Origin: Bacillus luti
Lineage (GTDB): Bacteria; Bacillota; Bacilli; Bacillales; Bacillaceae_G
Length of the DNA: 64,000 nt
Assembly (NCBI RefSeq): GCF_001884105.1
Contig: NZ_MACI01000009.1
Location: 22,622-86,621, forward strand
Reading direction: 5' to 3'
Shown here: positions 1-7,463 of the stretch, piece by piece
How positions within the stretch are numbered: the stretch's first letter is position 1
How the letters are laid out: the number at the start of each line of letters is the position of its first letter
Position numbers and translations under genes: made by a program
The notes under the pieces: generated by a model
What the model saw: only the letters and a program-made list of their open reading frames with translations
The model's database searches: none
Told to the model about the DNA's origin: nothing

Positions 1-213
1 AATTTGCTGTACATGTATATACTTCGGCTTTTCTTCCTTAATCCACGTATAAGCTAATTCTTTCCACACCGCCAGTTCCTCATCTACCATGTTTACAAAT
101 GGTTTCATATCCTTATAAAAATCATATTCGATCATTTCTCTTTTTTTCATATTCGCTTCATTATTATACTGCATGAGTTTTTCCGAAGACTGTATTAACG
201 CCTCATACTTCAT
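1..213 (-). CDS. yppE: YppE-like DUF1798 protein, cut by window edge
   Basis: Only the N-terminal 71 codons lie in the window; the reading frame stays open to base 1 and the C-terminus is outside. The protein starts MKYEALIQSSEKLMQYNNEA and is rich in charged and aromatic residues (YDFYKDMKPFV, VWKELAYTWI), with no signal peptide or membrane segment visible. The start is the ATG at 213, because the ATG five bases upstream runs into a stop after two codons; an AAGGTGGGAATGA ribosome site precedes it. Its place directly downstream of yppD and near yppC-recU-ponA matches yppE of B. subtilis, a helical cytoplasmic protein of unknown function. The assignment rests mainly on synteny. Confidence 0.7.
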   Translation of the reverse strand, partial: MKYEALIQSSEKLMQYNNEANMKKREMIEYDFYKDMKPFVNMVDEELAVWKELAYTWIKEEKPKYIHVQQI

Positions 214-228
214 TTCATTCCCACCTTA

Positions 229-471
229 TTATGCACTCACTACGACGTTTTGAAATGTTTTCACCCAATTCCCTTTTTCTTCGTGATGCACTAATTTATT
301 TTCCATATGCTCAATATGCATTTCTGTTATTTCTATCTTATTGCATATATTTTCACCTTTATCCTTTAATGCATGATTCATTCTAATCCCTATATTCATT
401 TCCAGCAAATCGAGAGAACTTAACATTTGATCCATTTTTTTCATTACATCTTCCTTCTGAACCATCGCCAT
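229..471 (-). CDS. yppD: YppD-like small hypothetical protein
   Basis: An 80-residue protein starting MAMVQKEDVMKKMDQMLSSL, highly charged and helical, with heptad-like Leu/Ile/Met spacing between residues 10 and 60 that suggests a coiled coil. No cysteine and no membrane segment are seen. A strong AAGGAGG site sits at normal spacing before the ATG. It ends 15 bases before the start of yppE, so the two are probably co-transcribed. Position and size match yppD of B. subtilis, whose function is unknown. No enzymatic motif is visible. Confidence 0.7.
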   Translation of the reverse strand: MAMVQKEDVMKKMDQMLSSLDLLEMNIGIRMNHALKDKGENICNKIEITEMHIEHMENKLVHHEEKGNWVKTFQNVVVSA

Positions 472-631
472 ATATAAAACGCCTCCTTCTTTGCTTTTCC
501 TTTGTCATGTAATTTCGCCGCATGATTCCTCACTCCTGCTCACATGACAAAACTAGTTGTTATTCGTCAAAGAAATCATTTTGTATGTCATTTATAGAAA
601 TGGTAACAATACAAAAGGGAGGTGTATTAAG

Positions 632-733
632 ATGGCAAAGAACAAAAACGAAAAAAAGAAGAAACAAAACAAACAAAATAAACCCGAAACTGGCAATCCA
701 AAATTAGATGGTCCAAACTTCCCTGCTACATAA
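632..733 (+). CDS. sspM: Small acid-soluble spore protein M-like
   Basis: A 33-codon gene preceded by an excellent AGGGAGGTG site. The product is MAKNKNEKKKKQNKQNKPET followed by GNPKLDGPNFPAT. It is very basic and asparagine-rich, with a C-terminal KLxGPNxPxT motif that I recognise from SspM of B. subtilis, a 34-residue minor small acid-soluble spore protein made late in the forespore. The B. subtilis gene also lies beside yppC and yppD. The TAA stop forms the first bases of a repeat element (731-803), so the repeat abuts the gene directly. A longer frame beginning at 522 covers the same bases but lacks a ribosome site and is a shadow. Confidence 0.68.
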   Translation: MAKNKNEKKKKQNKQNKPETGNPKLDGPNFPAT

Positions 734-803
734 AGTGAAACTTTAATCAGTGGGGAGTTGTTCATCCCCACTGATTATTAGCCTTCACCAATCAGGCTTT
801 TAC
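731..803. repeat. bcr-type repeat, short copy (head module only)
   Basis: It begins ATAAAGTGAAACTTT, carries perfect 13-base inverted arms (744-756 and 765-777) around an 8-base loop, and ends near ATTAGCCTTCACCAATCAGG. The reverse complement of 31013-31165 has the same head and ending, so this is one repeat family. Here the long tail hairpin of the other copies is missing. No U-tract follows the hairpin, so it is not a normal terminator. Confidence 0.75.
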
Positions 804-895
804 AAAAAGCTAATTTCTAAGGCATCCTTAATCTCTTATATTCATTAAGTTTTGAGATTAAATTTTTAACACACTTGGCAGGATTACTTCACATT

Positions 896-936
896 AAGAA
901 GTCCCGTCTTCATTTATGAAGACGGGACTTCTTTTT
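896..936. terminator. Bidirectional terminator between sspM and yppC
   Basis: A 17-base-pair perfect stem with a 3-base loop is followed by TTTTTTA on the plus strand. It serves the end of minus-strand yppC (stop at 939) and can also stop plus-strand transcripts from the sspM side. Confidence 0.85.
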
Positions 937-938
937 TA

Positions 939-2027
939 TTATATCACGAACTCATCCATCCTTTTAACAAAACGATTTACGATAGAAGCCGCATAGATCT
1001 GCTCCCTCTTTCTTTTATACCATTCTGTTATATCAACTTCCCCCTTATACTCTTTCAATAAAAATAGCTCATTTATTTCTGTATCTCTACAAAACCAATC
1101 CCTCATACTTATTTCCTTATGTGCAACAGCAGGATAAACCTCTCTAAGGGGTGGCGTACAAGATTTTCTAGCTTCTCTTACATAATATTCATAATCTGCT
1201 CTTGACCCTGTGTGTATCGTTTGCAATGCAAACCTATGGAATAAACTTTTATACTTCGGATGAAATAGTAACTCTGCTAATTTCTTCCCTAGTTCTATAC
1301 GCTTCTGTAATGTTTCAAATTGATAAACTGAAAAACCATACATACTCCCTTCAACGGTTGGAAAAATAACGGCACTAACATGAAACATTTCTTGCAATTT
1401 AAAAAGTGCTGTATGGAATACATGTTTTTTAAAATATGTATTCTCAATAACTGGTTTTTGAATTTTATTTTGTTCATTTATAATAAGCGCTGTCATAAGC
1501 CTATTTATATCTTTTTTCTCCCAAAAATATATCCATTCTTTTTCCATAAAAATTGATACGTCGAAATATTGTAACAAGTAAAATAGCGGCACCTGCCTCT
1601 TCTTACTTTCTTCGTATAACAATAGCTGAGGAAATGCATCTAAAAAAATAATCCAATTAGCTTCTTCATAAGTCTGAAACAAATGTTTTTTTACTATTTG
1701 AGGTAAAACAGCAGCATAATACCTCCCTTTTAAATCAGTCATATTCCATCCCGCATTTCTCGAGACCATACTCGCTAAAAAAGCCCATCTAATTTCACTA
1801 TTTCTTACATAATATTCTTGATAAGACTGCGTTCGAGAAATGTTGTCCATATTAGCTATTTCTATTTCCTTCTTAATGTTGTAAACCATTGTTTTTTCTT
1901 CTTCTGTACAGACCATATTTTTACGATATTGTTTAATTTTTTCATAATCATTCCATGTAAACATGAATAAGTCATCATACCTTTCTTCAAAAAGGTCACA
2001 TCTTTTTTCATTTTTTGTTATAATCAC
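939..2027 (-). CDS. yppC: YppC, DUF2515 family protein
   Basis: A 362-residue protein, rich in aromatic and basic residues and without signal peptide or clear transmembrane helix. The central part contains patterns such as SMVSRNAGWNMTDLKG and WIIFLDAFPQLLLYE that I associate with DUF2515 (YppC of B. subtilis). The function is unknown. The frame begins with GTG at 2027, only 40 bases from the divergent recU start and inside the recU promoter. The purine-rich AAAGGTG that could act as ribosome site overlaps this GTG, so the true start may be downstream, for example at an internal ATG near residue 22. Divergence from recU-ponA and neighbourhood with yppD-yppE match B. subtilis. Confidence 0.75.
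   Translation of the reverse strand: MIITKNEKRCDLFEERYDDLFMFTWNDYEKIKQYRKNMVCTEEEKTMVYNIKKEIEIANMDNISRTQSYQEYYVRNSEIRWAFLASMVSRNAGWNMTDLKGRYYAAVLPQIVKKHLFQTYEEANWIIFLDAFPQLLLYEESKKRQVPLFYLLQYFDVSIFMEKEWIYFWEKKDINRLMTALIINEQNKIQKPVIENTYFKKHVFHTALFKLQEMFHVSAVIFPTVEGSMYGFSVYQFETLQKRIELGKKLAELLFHPKYKSLFHRFALQTIHTGSRADYEYYVREARKSCTPPLREVYPAVAHKEISMRDWFCRDTEINELFLLKEYKGEVDITEWYKRKREQIYAASIVNRFVKRMDEFVI
2016..2024 (+). promoter_or_regulatory. Extended -10 promoter for recU-ponA
   Basis: TGTTATAAT (TGn plus a perfect -10) lies 44 bases before the recU ATG. The -35 region is poor, as is common with an extended -10. It overlaps the proposed GTG start of divergent yppC. Confidence 0.5.
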
Positions 2028-2067
2028 CTTTGTAAGTAATTCTTAGCAAGTTGGGAGTGGACACACT

Positions 2068-2670
2068 ATGACCATTCGTTACCCAAATGGAAAACGGTAC
2101 AATCAAGCTTCACAACCTCATAAAACACCAATTAAAAAACATACTTATAGTAATAGAGGTATGTCCCTTGAAGAGGAACTGAATGAAACAAATGAATATT
2201 ACTTAACCCATAATATTGCATGTGTACATAAAAAACCGACACCTCTTCAAATTGTAAAAGTAGATTACCCCGCTCGAAGTGCTGCAGTGGTAAAAGAAGC
2301 GTATTTTAAACAACCTTCTACAACAGATTACAACGGTGTATATAAAGGGAAATACATCGATTTTGAAGCGAAAGAAACAAAAAATAAAACTAGTTTCCCA
2401 CTTCAAAACTTCCACCTTCATCAAATTGAACATATGAAGCAAGTGATTGCTCATAATGGAATTGCATTTGTTATTATTAAATTTACACTTTTTGATGAAC
2501 TTTATTTACTCGATGCTAAACATATTATTGCATTTTGGAATCGTCAAAATACTGGTGGACGTAAATCAATTACGAAAGAAGAAATAGAAGAGCATGGCTC
2601 TTTATTGTCATGCGGTTATCACCCTCGGATTGATTATATCCGTGTACTAGACACGGTTTATTTTTCGTGA
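2068..2670 (+). CDS. recU: Holliday junction resolvase RecU
   Basis: A 200-residue protein of the usual RecU length. RecU cleaves Holliday junctions during recombination and chromosome segregation and also modulates RecA. The nuclease core is visible: D87 in [10 protein letters not shown] and D98/E100/K102 in [10 protein letters not shown], the D...E-x-K arrangement of the family, followed by [10 protein letters not shown]. The basic N-terminus (residues 1-30) matches the flexible DNA-binding arm. The start is an ATG preceded by TTGGGAGTGG. ponA follows after 66 bases on the same strand, the conserved recU-ponA pair of Bacilli. A weak hairpin with a T-run (about 2672-2698) between them might attenuate ponA. 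Confidence 0.95.
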
Positions 2671-2736
2671 TAGAGTCATCACTAAGGCTCTTTTTTCGAC
2701 TTTTGGGGGAGAGAATGAAAGGTAGGAGAAAGTATA

Positions 2737-5424
2737 ATGTCAGATAATTATCGTTCTCGTACAGAACGAAATCATGTGAAAAATCAAAAGAAAGAAACCA
2801 ATAAAGAAGAAAAACCAAAGAAAAAAGGCTCCTTTTTCAAGAAATTTCTTGTAGGTTGTCTACTTCTTGGTATCGTTGGTCTCATAGCTAGCGTTTCCGC
2901 TTTCTTTGTAATGGTAAAGGACGCTCCAAAATTAGACAAATCAAAACTTGTTAATCCTTTATCTACAAAGTTTCTTGATAAAAACGGAAATTTCTTCTAT
3001 GAATATGGTGCTGAAAAACGAACCCATGTTACTTACGATCAAATTCCAAAGGTAGTTGAAAATGCATTCCTTGCGACTGAGGATTCACGCTTCTATGATC
3101 ATAATGGAATTGATTTTAAACGAACTACTAAAGCAGTTATGGAAAATGTCACTGGCGGTTTCGGTTCCCAAGGTGGTAGTACGATTACACAACAAGTAGT
3201 TAAAAACTATTTTCTAACGATGGACAAAACTGCAAAACGAAAAGTGCAAGAATGGTACTTATCTTACAAATTAGAGCAACAATACTCTAAACATGAGATT
3301 TTAGAAATGTACTTAAACAAAATTAACTTAGGTAACCGTTCGTATGGTATTGCAACAGCAGCCCAAAAATATTATGCCAAAGATTTAAAAGACTTACAGT
3401 TGCATGAAGCTGCAATGCTCGCTGGTTTACCCCAAGGTCCTAATATTTATGATCCAACAAAACCAGACAACGTTGAACGAGCTACACAACGTCGTAACGT
3501 CGTATTATCATTAATGAATCGACATGGTTATATAACAAAAGATGAAATGAATAACGCAATGAAAATCCCTGTAACTGAGGGCCTTCAACCGTCTTCAGAA
3601 GTAACTGAGATGAAGTATCAAGCATTTTTAGATGCTGTTGTAAAAGAAGTTGAAAAAGAATATCCGGATGTAAATATCGGTTCAGATGGTTTAACGATTC
3701 ATACAACACTTGATCAAGATGCTCAAGATTACGCTGATAAAATTATGGATGGCAATCTTATTAAATATCCGAACGATCAATTCCAAGGATCATTCGTATT
3801 TATGGATACACAATCTGGAGAAGTTCGAGCAATTGGAGCTGGGCGTAAAGAAAGTAAGTCTACTTTCAAAGGTCATAATATGGCCACTGATTTAAAACGC
3901 CAAGTCGGTTCAACAATGAAACCAATTTTCGACTACGGCCCAGCAATTGAGAATTTACAATGGTCTACATACCATCAATTAAATGACTCAGAGTATACGT
4001 ATTCCAATGGTAAAAAAATACGAAATGCAACAAATAGTTACAAAGGTGACGTTTCACTACGTGAAGCTTTGAAAAAATCATTAAACATCCCTGCTTTAAA
4101 AACAGCCCAAGCGGTTGGTATTCCTAAGTCACAAGCGTTTGCTGAAGGCTTGGGTATGACATTTAAAGACGGAAAAGCATATGAATCAACAGCAATTGGT
4201 AGTAACGATAGTTCTCCATTAGCATTAGCAGGGGCGTATGCCGCATTTGGTAATGACGGTGTGTATAACAAGCCTCACTTCGTAAAAGAAGTCATCTTCC
4301 CAGACGGGAAAAAGAAAAACTTTAAACCGAAAGAACAACGTGCAATGCACGACTATACAGCTTACATGGTGACTGACGTTCTTCGCGACGTAGTAAAACC
4401 TGGTTCTGGTGGTACAGGTCCAACAGCATACGTTTCAGGTGTTGATGTAGCCGGTAAAACAGGGACACAAAACTTTGATGAAGACGTTATTAAAAAATAT
4501 GGCATTCCAGCTGATGCAAACAGAGATAGCTGGTTCGCTGGATATTCACCGCAATATACAATGGCTGTTTGGACTGGTTACGAAAAAGATGGTCCAGAAA
4601 ATTACATTGGCGATCGCTCTACTAAAATTGCGCAACAAATGTTCCAAGTAATGATGAGCAAATTCGCTACAGATAGCTCTCGTTTCGAACGCCCTTCTTC
4701 TGTACAAGAATTAAATGGTGAATTGTACGTAAAAGGTGCTAAGAAAGATGCAGTGAAACAAATTAAAGTAGATGCACCTAGTGGTCTTAATGTCACTTTC
4801 GATGGCGCTAGCACTGTTACATTAAAATGGTCTGGCCCAGCAGAAGTTGATGCATATGCAGCAAGCTATAAAGCGACTGACGGTTCAAGTGGTAGCCTAT
4901 CAATAAGTGGTACAACAGCTACTCTTGGTGGTATTAAACCAGGTGTTACTTACAGCTTCTCTGTGGTAGCGAAAAAAGGTACTGGAACAAGCCCTGCAGT
5001 TGGTGCATCCTTCACTGCCCCTGGCGGAACTCCAGCTCCAGATACTAAGAAAGCTGAAGATGAGGCTAAGAAAAAGGCTGAAGATGAAGCTAAGAAAAAA
5101 GCTGAAGATGAACAGAAAAAAGCTAATGAAGACAAACTAAAACAAGAAGAAGCTCAAAAGAAAGCCGCTGAAGAACAGCGCAAACAACAAGAACAGCAGC
5201 AGCAACAGCAAGAGCAACAACGTAAACAGCAAGAAGAAGCTCAAAAGAAAGCTGAAGATGAGGCAAGAAAAAAAGCTGAAGATGAGGCTAAGAAAAAAGC
5301 TGAAGATGAAGCTAAGAAAAAGGCTGAAGAAGAGCGCAAACAACAAGAACAGCAACAACAACAAGATACTGGAGGAGATCCTACTCCTCACGCAGACGGA
5401 AGTGTTGTTACAACAGAGTCTTAA
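2737..5424 (+). CDS. ponA: Class A penicillin-binding protein 1 (PonA)
   Basis: A bifunctional peptidoglycan synthase of 895 residues. A basic cytoplasmic N-terminus is followed by one membrane anchor (about residues 35-58). The GT51 glycosyltransferase domain has its catalytic Glu at E115 in ATEDSRFYDH. The transpeptidase domain shows S392-TMK, S448-LN and K574-TGT. A fibronectin type III-like domain covers about 679-768. The last 125 residues are low complexity: KAEDEAKK-type repeats, a glutamine-rich stretch and more KAEDEA repeats. It sits in an operon with recU, as in B. subtilis, and ends at a bidirectional terminator. The alternating Lys/Glu tail differs from what I remember of B. subtilis PonA and probably varies in length between strains. 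Confidence 0.96.
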   Translation: MSDNYRSRTERNHVKNQKKETNKEEKPKKKGSFFKKFLVGCLLLGIVGLIASVSAFFVMVKDAPKLDKSKLVNPLSTKFLDKNGNFFYEYGAEKRTHVTYDQIPKVVENAFLATEDSRFYDHNGIDFKRTTKAVMENVTGGFGSQGGSTITQQVVKNYFLTMDKTAKRKVQEWYLSYKLEQQYSKHEILEMYLNKINLGNRSYGIATAAQKYYAKDLKDLQLHEAAMLAGLPQGPNIYDPTKPDNVERATQRRNVVLSLMNRHGYITKDEMNNAMKIPVTEGLQPSSEVTEMKYQAFLDAVVKEVEKEYPDVNIGSDGLTIHTTLDQDAQDYADKIMDGNLIKYPNDQFQGSFVFMDTQSGEVRAIGAGRKESKSTFKGHNMATDLKRQVGSTMKPIFDYGPAIENLQWSTYHQLNDSEYTYSNGKKIRNATNSYKGDVSLREALKKSLNIPALKTAQAVGIPKSQAFAEGLGMTFKDGKAYESTAIGSNDSSPLALAGAYAAFGNDGVYNKPHFVKEVIFPDGKKKNFKPKEQRAMHDYTAYMVTDVLRDVVKPGSGGTGPTAYVSGVDVAGKTGTQNFDEDVIKKYGIPADANRDSWFAGYSPQYTMAVWTGYEKDGPENYIGDRSTKIAQQMFQVMMSKFATDSSRFERPSSVQELNGELYVKGAKKDAVKQIKVDAPSGLNVTFDGASTVTLKWSGPAEVDAYAASYKATDGSSGSLSISGTTATLGGIKPGVTYSFSVVAKKGTGTSPAVGASFTAPGGTPAPDTKKAEDEAKKKAEDEAKKKAEDEQKKANEDKLKQEEAQKKAAEEQRKQQEQQQQQQEQQRKQQEEAQKKAEDEARKKAEDEAKKKAEDEAKKKAEEERKQQEQQQQQDTGGDPTPHADGSVVTTES

Positions 5425-5428
5425 TAAA

Positions 5429-5475
5429 CAAAAAAGAAGTCCATTTCTCTTAATGAGAAATGGACTTCTTTTTTG
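5429..5475. terminator. Bidirectional terminator between ponA and ypoC
   Basis: The stem is formed by AAAGAAGTCCATTTCTC and its complement around TTAAT, flanked by A-runs and T-runs that serve both directions. The last codons and stop of minus-strand ypoC lie inside the hairpin. Confidence 0.85.
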
Positions 5476-5968
5476 TTATCATTTTCTTTACATATAGCTT
5501 TTCTATTTCGATATACAACTGTGCTAATTGAATGTAAGAATGATAATTACTCGGTTTTTTTATAATAAATGAATATCTCTCCATAAAATTAACAGGTTGC
5601 ACTTCCAATTTATTCGTATAAACTTCCATATCATTTAAACTATGAACAGGTTGCTCATTTAGCCAGCATAGAATCGATAACAAATGCGCTGCAAAAAGAA
5701 TCATTGGACTCTCAGCTTCTTGCTTTTTTCTGTTTCGAAACAGTGTAGCAATTTCTTCATGCTTGTTTTTCCATACATTCAACATCGCAGGAATACTTTT
5801 TTCAATTTCATTCCATGGCTCATATTGTCTTTCAATGTCAAATATAAAGTAAGTATTTTGTATTATTTCTTCAAAAGATTGTTCTATATTATACGCAATC
5901 GAATTTACGCCTTCTTTAAAAAATGGTACGTATCGAAATTCTTTCGGTATTTCTATAACTCGCTCCAT
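5450..5968 (-). CDS. ypoC: YpoC-like protein
   Basis: A 172-residue cytoplasmic protein with no recognised catalytic motif; it begins MERVIEIPKEFRYVPFF. Its position as the last gene of dnaD-nth-ypoC, three bases after the nth stop, identifies it as the B. subtilis YpoC counterpart, whose role is unknown. The C-terminus KKMITKKKSISH is encoded within the terminator stem, so stem constraints may shape these residues. It is a candidate accessory gene for DNA replication or repair by context only. Confidence 0.75.
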   Translation of the reverse strand: MERVIEIPKEFRYVPFFKEGVNSIAYNIEQSFEEIIQNTYFIFDIERQYEPWNEIEKSIPAMLNVWKNKHEEIATLFRNRKKQEAESPMILFAAHLLSILCWLNEQPVHSLNDMEVYTNKLEVQPVNFMERYSFIIKKPSNYHSYIQLAQLYIEIEKLYVKKMITKKKSISH

Positions 5969-5971
5969 CCT

Positions 5972-6619
5972 TTAGTTCCCCTTCATTCTCTTCTTTCCCT
6001 CTCGACATACTTCTAGCAATCGGCACTCTTCACATTGTGGTCGCTGCGCTTTACAGTGATAACGTCCAAAGAAAATCATTCGGTGATGTGTAACGCTCCA
6101 CTCATCCATCGGAATTTTCTTCATTAACGTTTTTTCCACTTCTAATACAGAGTCTTTCCATCTACAAATTGCTAATCGTTTACTCACCCGTTCCACATGC
6201 GTATCAACAGCAATTGCAGGCATTCCAAATGCTACTGATACGACAACATTTGCTGTCTTTCTTCCTACACCTGGTAATTTCGTAAGTTCATCGCGGTCCC
6301 TTGGTACTTCTCCATTATAATCATCTAATAACATTTGGCTTAGCTTTTGAATATTTTTTGCTTTGTTTCTATACAATCCAATAGAGCGTATATCTTGTTG
6401 TAATTCTTCTAGAGAAACACTTAAATAATCTTCTGGTGTTTTATATTTTTGAAATAAATTTTTCGTCACCTTATTTACAAGTGCATCTGTACATTGTGCA
6501 GATAATGCCACCGCGATTACAAGTTCAAACGGATTATCATGAATTAATTCACAATGTGCTTCTGGATACATATCCGCCATTGTGTCTAAACAATAACGAA
6601 TTTGTGTTTTATTTAACAT
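5972..6619 (-). CDS. nth: Endonuclease III (DNA glycosylase/AP lyase)
   Basis: This enzyme excises oxidised pyrimidines and cuts abasic sites in base excision repair. It has 215 residues, the normal size. The helix-hairpin-helix LPGVGRKTANV carries the catalytic lysine K121, and D139 is in AVDTHVERVS. The C-terminal [4Fe-4S] ligands appear as C-x6-C-x2-C-x5-C in CKAQRPQCEECRLLEVC. It starts 15 bases after dnaD and is followed almost at once by ypoC, the standard Bacillus dnaD-nth-ypoC operon. Confidence 0.96.
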   Translation of the reverse strand: MLNKTQIRYCLDTMADMYPEAHCELIHDNPFELVIAVALSAQCTDALVNKVTKNLFQKYKTPEDYLSVSLEELQQDIRSIGLYRNKAKNIQKLSQMLLDDYNGEVPRDRDELTKLPGVGRKTANVVVSVAFGMPAIAVDTHVERVSKRLAICRWKDSVLEVEKTLMKKIPMDEWSVTHHRMIFFGRYHCKAQRPQCEECRLLEVCREGKKRMKGN

Positions 6620-6634
6620 ATACTTCCTCCTACA

Positions 6635-7342
6635 TTACTGCTCCAACCAATTATAAAAAGGCACTTTCCCAGTAAATTTCGTCTCTTGTTTCGTCGTTTG
6701 TTGCGTTCGTTGCTGATTTGCTCTAAATTTCCGCCCTTGATTTTGAGCTTGATCTACTGTTTTAATGCCATTCTTTTTCCACTCAAATAAAATACGGTCA
6801 ATATATCGGAAATTCAACTTACCACTCATCACAGCTTCCCTAAGAGCCGCTTGAATTAAATTCGGATGATGTTCATCTTGATCTTCCCACATTCCTAACG
6901 TTTCACATTCAAATGGCGAAAGTGGTCTTCCAAATTCTTTTTCAAACACTGTATATAAATTGACTTGCATCTGTTTTTTTTCTTTTTGTTCTTCCTCTAT
7001 TGATTCATCCATTAAGAAATGCAATATTTTTTCCCATAACGGTTGTAATGAATAACTTTCGCACATCATCGCTTCTGATCTTTGTCCACCTTCTAGTGAT
7101 AAAAAACCTTTTTGAATCAATGCCTGAATTACTTCCATACATTTCATTTCCGTTATCGTCATCCGTTCTGAAATCTCTGAAGGAGTCGGAAACGAATTAC
7201 CCGATTCTAAAAATGTGTGCACATGAAGTACAACCATAAATTCCGTCTCATTTAAACCTAATTTTTTATAATGCATCATTAGCAATTTTGGAATTGCAAT
7301 ACTTCCCTGCTCAAACCACTGTAACATCATTTTCTTTTTCAT
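6635..7342 (-). CDS. dnaD: DNA replication initiation protein DnaD
   Basis: An essential primosome component that remodels DNA at oriC and restart sites together with DnaB and DnaI. It has 235 residues. The N-terminal winged-helix domain covers about residues 1-120 (TPSEISERMTITEMKCMEVI is the recognition region). The C-terminal DDBH2/DnaB-DnaD domain covers about 130-200 and ends with YIDRILFEWKKNGIKT, the family signature. A basic, glutamine-rich tail follows. I chose the ATG at 7342 because GAGGTG is well spaced from it; the frame extends two codons upstream. In B. subtilis asnS lies upstream; here the neighbour is aspB with its terminator. Confidence 0.95.
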   Translation of the reverse strand: MKKKMMLQWFEQGSIAIPKLLMMHYKKLGLNETEFMVVLHVHTFLESGNSFPTPSEISERMTITEMKCMEVIQALIQKGFLSLEGGQRSEAMMCESYSLQPLWEKILHFLMDESIEEEQKEKKQMQVNLYTVFEKEFGRPLSPFECETLGMWEDQDEHHPNLIQAALREAVMSGKLNFRYIDRILFEWKKNGIKTVDQAQNQGRKFRANQQRTQQTTKQETKFTGKVPFYNWLEQ

Positions 7343-7362
7343 CACCAAACACCTCGCTCTCT

Positions 7363-7371
7363 AGTATAACA
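7363..7371 (-). promoter_or_regulatory. Extended -10 promoter for dnaD-nth-ypoC
   Basis: On the minus strand TGTTATACT lies 21 bases before the dnaD start, just downstream of the aspB terminator. The -35 match is weak. Confidence 0.45.
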
Positions 7372-7407
7372 CACCTTTCGCTATTTCTTTTTGCCACAAT
7401 TCGTCAA

Positions 7408-7442
7408 AAAAACCTTCCTATTATGTAGGAAGGTTTTTTGTA
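7408..7442. terminator. Terminator downstream of aspB
   Basis: AAAAAACCTTCCTA-TTAT-GTAGGAAGGTTTTTT is a stable stem with A- and T-runs on either side. It ends the minus-strand ypmA-ypmB-aspB transcript. Confidence 0.85.
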
Positions 7443-7463
7443 TTACATGAATAAAATATACGA

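Noticed and set aside
522-707. 61-codon plus-strand frame
   Set aside because: It overlaps the better-supported sspM-like gene in another frame and has no ribosome site.
744-777. Hairpin after sspM as an intrinsic terminator
   Set aside because: No U-run follows; the same sequence occurs at the other repeat locus, so it is the head of a bcr element. The true terminator is at 896-936.
5137-5391. 84-codon minus-strand frame of Leu/Phe/Ser repeats
   Set aside because: It is the reverse of the low-complexity PonA tail.
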